The position numbers and the translations under genes are program-made. This document shows positions 48,265 to 59,920 of a DNA stretch of 64,000 nucleotides, one piece after another. The DNA is from Angiostrongylus vasorum (taxonomy: Eukaryota; Nematoda; Chromadorea; Rhabditida; Metastrongylidae): the NCBI GenBank assembly GCA_018806985.1, contig JADANN010000457.1, forward strand, positions 2,596,501 through 2,660,500, written 5' to 3'. Each line of letters begins with the position of its first letter. Position 1 is the first letter of the stretch. The notes under the pieces are model-generated. The model was given only the letters and a program-made list of their open reading frames with translations, ran no database searches and was not told the origin of the DNA.

Positions 48265-48794
48265 CTATGAGATCCATGAGATACACATATATTTGCAGCT
48301 AATGTACAAATTATGTTTACCACAATATCATGAAATGTATGGTAGTTTAAAACGCAAGATTCGTTTCTAAAAACATTTAGAGATTATACATGTGCATCTC
48401 CTATCCTTCTAGGATAATGTAATAATCGGCCCAGATCCAATAAAGCTAATGAACAACACTGCAGCCACAGGCGGTTGAAATCTTATGTGGACGGGTAGTA
48501 AGTGGTTATCAAGAATAATATATTATTATGTATACTGAAGACGTTTGGATTATGAGGGACTGCAAACAAATTTTTCTCACAGCTATAATCATCAGGATAA
48601 AGGCGGCAAGTAAACAGTGCTGGGCTCGTCCCGCACTTTTTAACACCTAGGGTATGAAACCAGTTTTTCACAACCTGCTGTTAATTCTCCGATAGTTCGG
48701 ATATTTGACGAATTTTGGAAGCGTGAACGTCCTACAGAAGCGACATTTCAAAATCGACTTTCCTTTAACTTCAGTACGACTAATCAACGACGGA

Positions 48795-51700
48795 TCTCAG
48801 TCACAGAGGGACCTCACGTCGGTTAGTGACGAGGCAACTTTGCGTTTCTCCAAGCTGGTGGAGAGGAGGTTAATCGCGAACCAAAAGCGACCTTTGCTTC
48901 GCTGAGACGCAGTTGGATCCCTGGGGATGGAGTACCTGTCTCTGCTGCGCCGATTTCGAACATACTTTCTGTATCTACGAAGCTTATTCATTTGTGCGTA
49001 TGTGCGTGTGTTCTTGTTTTTGCGGATTGTACTCTACGAGTCAGTTCGTCCAAAAACCTGCAATCAAGTAACAGCGAGTATAGGGAAGAGGGTTAGGAGT
49101 TGTTTCCAACAAATAAGCCCCCACGTGTACTCTGGAAAGCACCGGCAAGCCATATGTGAGTATGTCCAGCCCTCACGTTCAGAGCTTGTCAAGCGGTGCT
49201 TGGGTATCAAACGCTAAACACAGTAGAATAAATGGGCCTCATTCCCCCTCACTCCGAAAGAGTTCCCGATACTGCAGCGTTGGGCAAGACGAGTACGGAG
49301 AGAATGCTAAAATCTCAAGGCCGTACTATGCTGTTTAAATTTCAAAGGACTAAGGCGACGATCTGTACCTGCAATGCAGGCACACTTGCATCTGCATCAT
49401 CGATAGAAAACTTGATTATGCAGGCAAGAAGGATAAAATACGATGTCATCAGGGTTGAAACAGGAAGGGGACGGCCATTGAACTCCGTCTACAATAACGG
49501 AGAAGAACTGTGCCTCGGAAGATGCGACAATAGAGGAGGAGTCGGCTGCGTCGATGTTCTGGTCAACAATAGTTTGGCCATGAACATTGGTTCACTCGAC
49601 CAATTGACAACCCTAATCGGACGTTTACGATTGAGGAGATGTTGATCAATATTGCCTTTGACAAGTCTGTGCACCGAGATCAAGGTATGACGAGCGAGAA
49701 GACAAAGTGTTCTATATGGATTTAGAGAAGTTCTACAAAGAAAGCCACGCATTTTTCAAGGTCATCGTTGGAGATTTTAACACTACGTTTGTTCCAAAAG
49801 TACGCATAAAGAACGTCATATAGAAACTGACGGATTGGAATGGAACGAGTACGGTGAGCAACTGAGTTTATCATGACGACCAAGACATGGTTAGTGTAAC
49901 TCGCAATTCCAAAAGCCCCACCGTCGACACTGGATGTAGGGGGTCTCCCAATAGAGAGTAGCATAACGAATTAGACCACATCGTAATAATCCGAAGGTTC
50001 TCTACACGGGATCAGACCATCATCTCCTTCGTGCTACATTTCATTCCTTGCGAAAGGTGAAAAAGCCTCCAAATTCAAAACAAGTACTTCCAAAACTATC
50101 ATAAACTGGGACCTATTCCGTTCACTAGTCGCCTGCTGAGAAGATGCTGTTTTCCATAAGATCGACGACAAAAACGATCGGCTCATTCAAAACCTTCACA
50201 TTAGCGCTATGAAGGCTGAGAGTTCGAAAGTCACCAAGAGACCTCTGTCTCCAGAAACACTCGAGCTGATACGCCAGCGTGGAATGCATGAGCTGCAGGC
50301 AACCGCGAACTAACGTCCAAACTTGCAAAACAATGCAGACACGCGATAAAAGAAGATCTTAAAGAAAAAAGACCAGCAGTAAAGGTTGAAGCTGCAGAGG
50401 CTGGGAAAATAATTCGCAAACCCCAGCGAAGCTTCTCCAACTACAAAACCGAGATGATTACACTCCGACGCCCAGAAAGAACACTTACAGCTTCAATAAA
50501 TGCAATGAAGAAAATCATTTACGACCACTGTTCGGATATTGTTAATGACCACGTCCTCCTCCCCTCATATGAAATAAATCAGATAGCTATGGATATGTCG
50601 TACCACTGGTTCACCCTTCGAAATCCGACATGCTATTTCTTATATGAAGAACCGGACAACACTTGGTCCTGACAGAATAAGACCTGAACATTTAAAAAGC
50701 CTTCTGCCAGTCCTCGTAAACACATTGGTTCGGCTCTTCCCACGTTACCTATTCGAATGAAAGTTCACTACATCATTGGAAGACCAGCAAAACCGTGCTA
50801 TTATCGAAGAAAGGTGACTCCCACGATATCAGCAACTATACCCCCAACCTGCTAGTTGCCTCTCGTCTACAAACTTTTCACTCTAGTCATCCAAGACAGG
50901 ATTGACGGAAACACTAGACGAACGACAGCCATGTGAGCAAGCAGGGTTTCGAAAAGGATTCAGTATGATGGAAAACGTCCACACGATAACAAGACTCATT
51001 GAGGTAGCACGAGAGTACAAAAGACCGCTCTGTCTCACTTTCATCGATTTACTGAAGGCTTTTGACTCAGTTAAGATAAAAGCAGTCATAGAAGCTCTTG
51101 ATAGTTAGTCAGGGAGTCCCTACTCAGTACATGAAGATTCTTCGTGCGCTGTATAAAAAACTTCACAACCAAGATATCACCATTCGACAACGATATGAAT
51201 GTCGACGTCAAAAGAGCGGCTAGGCAAGGCGACATCATCTCGCTCAAGTTATTTAGCGCCGCCACCCTCGAAAACGCCATGCGAACACTAGAATGGGTTA
51301 ACATAGGAATGAAGATTGATGGTCGGCATTTACACCATCTTCGCTTTGCTGATGACATCGTTCTTATAACACCAAATATTAGCCAGCAGGAATGGGCGCT
51401 TGCCGACTTTGACAAAGCCTATGGAAAAATCGGCCTTCTACTAAATCTCACAAAAACGATGTTCATGAGGGACGCATTGGTTACGTATGGGCCAATCACG
51501 TTCAACGAAATAAATATCTTCGAATGCTCCAAGTAAGTATATCTAGGTCAGGGAAATCAACATGACGAACGAATTAGCTCCAAAGTTGAGCAGAACGAAG
51601 CGAGGGGGGTCGGGGAGCTTTCAAGAGGAGCGAGGAAGTAGTGAAGAGAACAAAGAACACCCGCTTCCGTGCCCACTTTTTCGACTCCACGATGCTTACT

Positions 51701-51958
51701 GCCTAAAAGTATGCATCAGAAACTTGGTTGTTGGGTAAGCAGGATAAAGGATGACTCAACGGTGATTGAATGCGCAGCGAAGTTTGGACTTAGGTCGCTG
51801 ATTAAAAAATCAAAGACGCTGTTCTGTGAGCCAAACTGTTGGTGACAAGGTGGATCGGACACGTAATGAATTTCGACGACAACCGATGAACGAGAGCCGT
51901 TAGTGACTGAATTCCTCGGAATGTCAAACTTACTGCAGGAAACCACGGATCCCCCCTT
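48795..51958 (+). pseudogene. RTE-type non-LTR retrotransposon, copy A (defective, 3'-truncated)
   Basis: The 5' leader (48795-49330) matches copy B (GCGACCTTTGCTTCGCTGAG, CGCCGATTTCGAACATACTT). An apurinic-type endonuclease region follows (TICTCNAGTLASASSIENL near 49360) in broken frames. Then come a linker (ESSKVTKRPLSPETLEL-like near 50220) and a reverse transcriptase. The latter has CEQAGFRKGFSMMENVHTI, LCLTFIDLLKAFDSV, ARQGDIISLKLF and the catalytic LRFADDIVLIT near 51340, which keeps both aspartates. Frameshifts and stops (for example after EALDS near 51108 and after FECSK near 51535) make it non-functional. The sequence stops matching near 51958, where copy B begins. Family length for RTE is about 3.2 kb. 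Confidence 0.88.
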
Positions 51959-54900
51959 ATATGAGGGATCTCGAGCCGGTTAGTCGCGAGGCTACGTGGC
52001 GCGTCCACAGGTGGCGGATAGGAGGTTAATAGCGCAACAAAGCGACCTTTGCTTCCCTGAGACGCAGGTGGATCCAGGGAATGGACTCCCCTGTTTCTGC
52101 TGCGCCGATTTGGCACATACTTTCTGTATTTACTAGGCGTATTCATGTATGCGTGTGTGGGTGCGTTCTCGCTTATGCGGATTGTATTCTACGAGTCAAT
52201 TACGCCAAAAGCCTGCAATCAAAAGACAGGGAAGTATATGGGAGGCGGTTAGGAGTCGTCTACAACAAGCAAGCTCCATGTCCACTCTGCGAGAGCCTGG
52301 CAAGCTACCCGTGAATATACCCAGCCCCCCATGTTCGCAGCCCAGCAAGCCATACGTGGGTATGAAAATGCTAAACACGGTAAAAAAATAAAAACGAGCC
52401 TCATTCCCCTGACCCCAAAAAGAGCCCCCCAATTTCGCACCGTTAGGTGGGACAAGTACGGAAAGGCTGCTAAAATCTCAGGGCCAGTGGAAGCTGCCTG
52501 AATCACGAAGAACTATGGTGACGATCTGTACCTACACTGCACGTACACTTGCATCCGAGTCCTCGATAGAAGACTTGCTCATGCAAGCGAGAAGGTTAAA
52601 GTACGACGTCATCGGCCTGGCCGAGACAATAAGACGTCAGCCTTTCAACTCCGTCTATGACACCGGAGAAGAACTGTTCCTCGGAACATGCGACAGAGAG
52701 GAGTTGGCGACGTCGGCGTCCTCGTCAACACGAGTTTGTCCATGAATATCGATTCATTCGAACAACTTACAACACGAATCGGACGTTTACGATGAACAAA
52801 GATGTGGATCAATTCCGGCGTTGACAATCTTCGTCGTTTACGCGCCGACATCAAACTATGACGAAGAAGAAGTGGAAGCATTCTATGTGGACTTGGAGAA
52901 GTTCTACAGAGAAGACCACACATTCTTCAAGGTCATCATTGGAGATTTCAATACCAAGATTGGACCAAGAAGAACGTTTGAAGAACGTCACATTGGGACC
53001 CACGGTTTAGAATGGAACGAACAGGGTGAGCGGCTGTCTGAGTTTATCATGGCGACCAAGACAATCCATAGTAACTCACAATTCCCAGAAGCCCCACCCC
53101 TAAGCGCTGGACGTGGGAGTCTCCCAGTGGAGAGTACCATAACGAAATAGACCACATCATAGCAAACAGAAGGTTTTGCCTAACAGATGCTGCTGTTGTC
53201 CAAAATTCTGCACGGGATCAGACCACCGTCTCCTTCATGCAAGATTCTATTTCTCGCGGAAAAGAGAAAAAACCCTAAATTCAAAAAACCGAAGTCTCAG
53301 AACCACCGCAAACTGGGACTTATTCAACTCATTAATCGGCTGTTGGGAAGATGCCGTTGTCGATAACATCGACGAAGAATACGATTGGCTCATTCAACAT
53401 CTTCACGTTGGCGCTATGAAAGCTGAGAGTTCGAAAGTCACCAAGAGACGTCTGTCTCCAGAAATATTCGAGCTGATACACCAGCGTGGAATCGCACGAG
53501 CTGCAGGCAACCGCGAACTAACGCCCGAACTTGCAAAACAGTGCAGACAGACAGGCGATAAAAGATCTTAAAGAGAGAAGAGCAGCAGTAATGGTCGAAG
53601 CTGCAGAGGCTGGGAAAAGCATTCGCAAAGCCCACCGAAGCTTCGCCAATTACAAGACCAAAATGATTGCACTCCGGCGCCCAGATGGAACAGTTACAGC
53701 GTCCAGAAAGGCAATGGAGAAAATCATTCACAAATACTACTCAGATCTCTTCGATAGCCACGTCCACCTTCCGTCATATGAAATAAAGGAGGATGGATAT
53801 GTTGTACCACCGGTTCTCCCTTCCGAAATCCGACATGCCATTTCGTCGGTGAAAAATCGAACAACACCAGGTCCGGACAGGATAAGACCAGAACACCTGA
53901 AGAACCTTCCGCCAGTCCTCATAAACACACTAGCTCGGCTCTTCACGCGTTACCTGTCCGAATGCAAGGTCCCTACCCACTGAAAGACCAGCATGACCGT
54001 GTTATTATTCAAGAAGAGTGACCTACAGGATATCGGCAACTATCGTCCAATCTGCTTATTGTCTGTCGTCTACAAACATTTCACTCGAGTCATCCTAAAC
54101 AAGAGTGACACAATACTGGACGAAGAATAGCCATGTGAGCAAGCAGGGTTTCGAAAAGGATTTAGTGTGATGGACCGCATCCACACGATAACAAGACTCA
54201 TTGAAGTATCGCGAGAGTTCAGAAGACCGCTCTATCTCACTTCCATCGATTTAACGAAGCCCTTTAACTCAACTGAGATAAAAGCAGTCATGGAAGCCCT
54301 TGATAGTCAGGGAGTCCCTACTCAGTATATAAAGATTCTTCGTGAACTGTACAAAAATTTCACAACCAAGATATCACCATTCTACAACGATATTAACATT
54401 GACGTCAAAGGAGGGATTAGGCAAGGCGATACCAGCTCTCCAAAATTATTTACCGCCACCCTCCTGAACGTCATGGGAACATTGGAATGGGATAACATGG
54501 GAGCGAAAATCGATGGTCGGTAGTTACACCACCTTTGCCTTACTGGTGACATCGTTCTTATAACACCAAACATTAGCAAAGCGGAACGAATGCTTACCGA
54601 CTTTGATAAAACCTGTGGAAAGATTGGTCTTCAACTAAATCTCACAAAAACGATGTTCATGAAGAACGGATTGGTTTCGCATACCCCATTCATGCCCAGC
54701 GGAACGGGTATTTCCGAATGCTCCAGTTGTGTCTATCTAGGTCGGGAAATCAATATGATTAATGACTTAGCTCCAGAGCTGAGCAGAAGGAAACGAGTGG
54801 CATGTGGAGCTTTCAAGAGCATCGAGGATGTAGTGAAGAGAATAAAGAACACCCGACTCTGCCCCCCCCCCTTTTCGACTGAACGGTACTTCCTGCCCTA

Positions 54901-55565
54901 ACGTATGCGTCAGAAACCTGGTCGCTGCGTAAGCAGGATGAAAATCACTCAGCGTTATCGAACGGGCAGTCGAAAGGTCGACGCTAGAAGTATCCCGTTT
55001 CACACAAGTAAGGGAAGCGATCCGTAGCTCCGATCTGCGTCGACGATCAAAAATCAAAGATGCCGTTCTGTACACCAAACAGTCGAAGATCAGGTGGGCC
55101 GGACACGTAATGCGTATGATTGACAACCGATGGACAAGAGCCGTTAATGACTGGATTCCTCAGGATGTTAAACGCACTGCAGGAAGACCATCGACTCGAT
55201 GGTCAGAGTTTTTCACAAAGAGCCTTGAAGAAAGATATGATGCTCGACGAGTCCCTAGAGCGAGCAGAACCCATTGGGCTACTCTTGCACGCGATAGGGA
55301 AAAGTGGAAGATTTACTGGCGCCCACTCGAGTCACTCGACGATTAACGGGACTACAGGTGATCCAGGTGATACTGCAGGAAGACCATCCACCCGATAGTC
55401 AAAGTTCTTTATGAAAAGCCTAAAAGAAGGACACCATGCTCGACGAATCTTTAGGGTGAGCGGAACCCACTGCGGCACTTTTGCACGTGACAGGGGAAAA
55501 TGGAAGACTTATTGGCGCCTGTTCGAGTCACTCGACAACCAATGGGTCGACAGGTGATACAGATG
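51959..55565 (+). pseudogene. RTE-type non-LTR retrotransposon, copy B (defective, nearly full length)
   Basis: The 5' leader is 51959-52510. Endonuclease segments start at 52515 (TICTYTARTLASESSIEDLL) and continue with [19 protein letters not shown] and [13 protein letters not shown] (52821-53100, the catalytic GDFN motif). GSDHRLLHARF near 53216 is the endonuclease SDH motif. The reverse transcriptase includes NRTTPGPDRIRPEHL, NYRPICLLSVVYK, CEQAGFRKGFS and GGIRQGDTSSPKLF. At the catalytic box FADD is replaced by LTGD (near 54540), so it would be inactive. The C-terminal RWAGHVMR ... RPSTRWSEFF region ends with SLDD at 55346. Stops occur at 53148, 54128 and 54522. A duplicated 3' end follows. 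Confidence 0.9.
55178..55565 (+). repeat. Tandem duplication of the RTE copy B 3' end
   Basis: The last roughly 190 bp of the element (GCAGGAAGACCATCGACTCG ... GAGTCACTCGACG) is repeated at 55375-55560 in diverged form (GCAGGAAGACCATCCACCCG ... GAGTCACTCGACAACC). The junction is a short GGTGATCCAGGTGATAC direct repeat. Confidence 0.85.
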
Positions 55566-55604
55566 ATGGCTAATCAACATGTACCTTATTTCACTCATAA
55601 GCGA

Positions 55605-55978
55605 ACACGTAGTTGTTAGCAAGTATTTATGCGGCTAACGTTTCGGCGTCTTCGCCTTCCTCAGAGCCGGGTTGATCCGAGTTGATTGTCCATCGTTCTT
55701 CTTTCTTCCGACGTGGATCTCTGTAATCGCATCGAGTGGAATCCAGTGAAGCACCGCTCGAAAGAAGAACCTCACTCGACAGTATTCTTTCATACGGAAA
55801 AATTGTTGCTGACAGTGACTGATTACAATCACTACCACAAACCTACTATACAGTCTAGGAGAAAGAAGAACTGTGCACAATGGATCAATCGACTTGGATC
55901 AATCCGGATCCCAGGAAGGCGAAGACGTTGAAACTTTAGCCGAATAAAATTTTTTTATCAGTCTCGTCTCAGCTTATG
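55605..55978. mobile_element. M1 inverted-repeat element, copy 2
   Basis: The left end TGCGGCTAACGTTTCGGCGT, then CTTCGCCTTCCTCAGAGCC, pairs with the right end CCAGGAAGGCGAAGACGTTG, then AACTTTAGCCGAATAAA. The inverted repeat continues inward (TTGATCCGAGTTGATTG against CAATCGACTTGGATCAA, and both halves hold TTCTTCTTTCT). Imperfect arms total 80 bp or more. It abuts the 3' end of the RTE. Confidence 0.8.
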
Positions 55979-56860
55979 AATTAAAGAACGCATGTTGGCT
56001 TGAGAAGGGGCGTTCTTCAACCTATTAAAGAATAAGCACTGTTTTCGAAACTGTGATTCTGAAAGTTGTGTAGGATTGAAACTTTTGACCTTTTAAATTT
56101 CCAAGCGACAAATCGCCACCCACCAACACCCAGAACATATTTGGCTCTCGTCCTAATGAACTTAATGTCGTTTGTTAAACCACTTTCATTTTCAAAAACG
56201 AGCTAGACGAACAAAAAATGCGCAGTTTGGTGGGTTCGAGAAAGTCAAAAATCTGATCTTGGCAAAACAAGAAACGCCTTCTCATGTGGGCAAACACTTG
56301 CAGTTTCTAATATTTCTTATTGCACTTAGTAAAGTCCACTTCGAGCCAAGATGGTTTTGATTTGAAAGCGTCCGACATTTCCGTACCATGTGAGTGGAAA
56401 TCAATTCACGTCTGACAGCAAGTGTTGCCTTGTTCTTCCAGGTTTTGTACTTCTGCTAATTATATAACAGCTGGAAAAAAAATGCTTCATATATACACAT
56501 CTTTGGTCTGTGGCCTATCAATAAAACTGATAACATTAAGTGGCAGCAGAATGACTAGAGAGATAAAGAGAAGTGCATCAGCAATGTGTTGAGACCGATG
56601 AGATGATGAAAGCCAACGGTAGTAGGACTATGATAACTCAGATTCAAATAGTAAACCCGTTAACATCTTCTTCTATTACACTTAAACAATTAAAACTAAC
56701 ACAGCAAACAGATACCAATCGCATAGCAAACCTAACATAATATTTCCAATTATAAGCAAGCACTGTATATACGATATCACAAAACGGTCACTGAAGTGTA
56801 ATTTATTGTTAAGCCAATGTTGAGATCTAATCTACTACAAACGGATCTATGATGTGACAA
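55979..56860. other. No recognisable gene
   Basis: AT-rich sequence between the M1 element and the candidate exon at 56.9 kb. One 62-codon ORF (56172-56360) is not recognised. Confidence 0.5.
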
Positions 56861-56868
56861 GTGAGCAT

Positions 56869-57057
56869 TCATAGGTCGTCTTCGACTCCCATCGTGCAAC
56901 GCAGCAGTCGGAACGTGCAGATGCCAGTGGTTCTGGGACGGGGCTTGGCCATCGCGCGGCGCTGACGATGCTGTCGTCGTTCCAGCTGCGCCAGCCGGAA
57001 TAGGAGCGTGCGAGGCAGCGGCAGTTGAGTACAAGAAGCGCCAGAAATCGAATGCAC
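56869..57057 (-). CDS. Candidate terminal exon with a C-x6-C peptide (unrecognised)
   Basis: The minus strand opens after an acceptor-like TTTAAATCCAG with 62 codons ending at TGA. Codons are GC-rich at third positions, unlike the flanks. The end reads LERRQHRQRRAMAKPRPR, then TTGICTFRLLRCTMGVEDDL. A dibasic RR precedes a short segment with two cysteines six residues apart, which is reminiscent of a neuropeptide precursor. I do not recognise the family. No signal-peptide exon was identified upstream, and another frame (56777-57034) is also open, so the frame choice is a judgement. Confidence 0.35.
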   Translation of the reverse strand: MHSISGASCTQLPLPRTLLFRLAQLERRQHRQRRAMAKPRPRTTGICTFRLLRCTMGVEDDL

Positions 57058-57739
57058 CTGGATTTAAATGAGTTCATGACATTTAGCAGCACATTTATAT
57101 TTGTATTTCTCAGACACAATGCCATATACTACGCCCATTTCGTACCCAAACAGGTGCTGCCAGACTATTGTAGATATTTCTAAGCTGAACACCTAGACCT
57201 TATAGATAAGGTCCGTCTCATCCGTCTCATAATGTTTTACGTGATAAGTACCTTTCCAAACTGGACAATAAAATTTACTGTTGCGACTTGTCCTATTTTA
57301 TTTTACCTTGCACTACAGAAGTTTTCAAACTTACTTTTGAAAGAGCCATTTCAGACAGCGAACACGCCATATAAAGACAAGCCTGATTCTCTACTACGAA
57401 TCGAGATTGTTGGGCTGTACTGAAAGATGGTATAAACTACATTATATAGTGAAGAACTGATAAGATGAAATAATAGGGAGGTTCACGATCTTATATGTCA
57501 GCATCATACGAGATCAACTTATGAATTTGCTAAAGGTTCTCTATGCATATGAATTTAAATCGTCAGGAAAATCTTGTGAGCCTAATTAAAAAGGTTGATG
57601 TTCGTGAGGTGTCGGTTTTAAAATGCTTGAAATAAGAGAAGTGCAAACAGGTCCAAGAAGGTATTGACTATTTACGCCTAGGTCAAATAAAAGTCGGCCT
57701 TTAGAGATGTATTACTGTGTGCCAGTTAGTACACCACCA

Positions 57740-58010
57740 ACTGCTAAAGGACGCGTTGCTTGCGAAAGAGAAGATCGCATTGGATGGGGAGAATCGATCG
57801 ACATCCATCCTTTATAACAGGGCACCGCAGAGTGAGATTCTTCATTGGATCGGTGCTTTACTTCATTGGATTTGACTTGATACGTCAACGAACACGCACA
57901 TCGCAAGGATGAGCACCTGTGGATCATCGACGCGGATCAGCACCGCTCTGAAGAAGGCGAAGACATCGAAACCTTAGCTGTGCAAATATTTTACATCAAC
58001 CTCGTGTCAG
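57740..58010 (+). mobile_element. M1 inverted-repeat element, right-hand part
   Basis: Ends AAGAAGGCGAAGACATCGAA, then CCTTAGCTGTGCAAATATTT and CCTCGTGTCAGGT, matching the right end of copies 1 and 2. The internal TTTATAACAGGGCACCGC resembles the copy 1 interior. The left arm is not adjacent. Confidence 0.6.
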
Positions 58011-58194
58011 GTCAATCACCCAAGAACGTAAGAGCTAAAAGAATTCAAATAGCTTTGCAAACATACTAATGGACTTCTACCAACTTGCGTTGCTGTTTAG
58101 TAGAACAAAACTGTTTAAATTGTACTCAAATACTACTATAAACTCTTCTCATCGTTTTTCTACATGACTGGAGTTTTTTTCTACATGACTGGAG

Positions 58195-58330
58195 TTTAGT
58201 GTAAAACTTTGACTCGGCCAACGTCTCGCCGCCCTCGCCTTCTTTGTTCAAAGTGGCACTGATCCGAGTCGATGGTCGTTGTCACGATGTGGTTGTTCGT
58301 TGTCGCATCGAATCGAATCCAGTGGGTTTT
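58195..58330 (+). mobile_element. M1 inverted-repeat element, left-hand end
   Basis: CTCGGCCAACGTCTCGCCGC followed by CCTCGCCTTCTTTGTTC and GATCCGAGTCGATGG is a left M1 arm without a matching right arm nearby. With 57740-58010 it could be a rearranged pair. Confidence 0.55.
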
Positions 58331-58468
58331 TAAGATATGTCCTCTTATACATTTGCTAACACAGCTGGTTGGCTTAAACTGCATTCACGTCGAGCTATCG
58401 TGTATAAGATCTCTTCAAATCTCAGAGGGCACGTGACCATGTTTCCTTTTGGGATCCAACTTCTCATT

Positions 58469-58852
58469 TGACACTTGACACTGGAATAGTCCGTCCTCAC
58501 TGGTTGTGCGGGCCCCAGCATAATCTCCATTTTTTCGGCGATTTGCTGGTTAAGCCATCGTGGTTCCCTGGAATCCTGAGGTCAGCCTGGCCAAAGTCTG
58601 CCACAGGTCTTCACCATGACAGGCAGTCACAACCCTTGTAGATCAGAGGGAGATTTGCCACCATGCAACTTCGATACCAGGACGGTGGTGGACCCTGGTA
58701 CTGGTTTACTCTTAGCTAGGCTTCCTGATGGAAACGCCGGACTCCTTCTCATCTTGGGAGGCCCTGTCAGGGGATGAATCCTCCGCTGTACATCGCAGCC
58801 CGACATCCAGGAACACCTCTCAGCCACCATGAGGCGGTAAACCGTTGGGAGG
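58469..58852 (-). repeat. R1 dispersed repeat, copy 6
   Basis: Minus-orientation R1 copy, from CACTGGAATAGTCCGTCCTC to GCGGTAAACCGTTGGGAGG. ORFs on either strand across it are repeat-derived. Confidence 0.87.
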
Positions 58853-58960
58853 ACTCTTCTCATTACATAACCGAACTAGTGCTCAATATCGAAAGCTTTC
58901 CATATGTATTCTTCTTGATCTTGAAGATGGGATATTGCATGGTCTGCATCTCTACTGATG

Positions 58961-59215
58961 TTATATTTGCCGCTTAAATTTTTTTTTGGAAGAAACCATA
59001 CAACTACTTCGAAAGTATTGTGTAAAATACTCGACGTCGCTGAAGTGGAAACTTAGGTCTGTGCTAAACGCTGTTTGGCTGATGAGCGCTGACACAATAC
59101 TATTGGTTTCGAGGTTGTCAAGCACTGCTTCAAGTTCAAAAGAAGACTTCTTAAGGAACAAGCCGTAATGAAAAAACACTTCTGCGAGTTTACTTATGGT
59201 TTCGGCATGTTCCAT
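58961..59215 (-). CDS. Orphan small ORF (84 codons), unrecognised
   Basis: Starts MEHAETISKLAEVFFHYG and has a balanced, protein-like composition (FELEAVLDNLETNSIVSAL, FHFSDVEYFTQYF) that stands out from the junk ORFs nearby. A stop codon lies immediately upstream in frame. There is no known domain and no signal peptide. It may be a decayed exon or a piece of an unrecognised mobile element. Confidence 0.25.
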   Translation of the reverse strand: MEHAETISKLAEVFFHYGLFLKKSSFELEAVLDNLETNSIVSALISQTAFSTDLSFHFSDVEYFTQYFRSSCMVSSKKKFKRQI

Positions 59216-59580
59216 TCAGTGGAGTCCACGTCGATGCATAGAATGGGCGTGCGCGGGTTTCTCCTGTGGTGGAAGTTCCCTTCCTTTTGAAGGTATGACT
59301 AAGCGTACACGAACCGCCGATAATACTTAGCTTTCATCTCTTAAAGTGGAGTTTAGTTAGCTGGTGCCCTTTCATGCTCATAGTCGCAACTCGTAATTGA
59401 CCAGTAAAAAATCGCGTTCGTAACTCTTCAGAGTATAATTTTGGTTTTCACGACGTTCATTCACTAGAAGAATTAGAGTAGAACCTTACCGGTATAAATT
59501 CCAAATCTTGAGATAATAGGAATCCTACGTTTCTTCAGCAAACCAAACGAGTGAAAATTATTCACGAAAACTATGACGAC

Positions 59581-59920
59581 ATTTCGCCTTTCTCTCAGCT
59601 GTTTTTCTAGCTACCAGTGCTATCAGCAATCACCCATCAACGGGATTGATCTGGGCAGCTCAAATCGGCAATGAACCCAGTTAAACTGAGGCTGTAGTCG
59701 AAATCGCAATGTTAACTTTTTTATTCACTGCCTATTACAATTTTTTGACGGCAGGGTATTATATGTGATACAACCACAATGATGCTGAGATATTTGCAAA
59801 ACTCCGGACCCCAGGTGTCTGCGGTGGGGAAAGAACGCGCTGTTACCCTTGCCGAGGGCTAACGCGTCCACCACTACATCATGCATGTCTTTCGTTTCGT
59901 CTTTCTCTCAGCTCGTTATA
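59581..59920 (+). repeat. Two S2 repeat fragments
   Basis: 59581-59665 is the 3' end of an S2 copy (TTTCGCCTTTCTCTCAGC ... CAACGGGATTGATCTGGG). About 59770-59920 is the 5' part of another (CCACAATGATGCTGAGATAT ... TTTCGTCTTTCTCTCAGC). Confidence 0.75.

Larger units (their letters stand above)
46381..48790. other. Upstream region of qars-1, mostly repeats
   Basis: Contains an S2 copy at about 46455-46622, an S1 copy at 46861-47125, a second S2 at 47611-47822 and a second S1 at 47996-48264. No long gene is visible. The qars-1 promoter must lie here or in the first hundred bases, because an S2 copy starts only about 75 bp upstream of the ATG. Confidence 0.6.
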
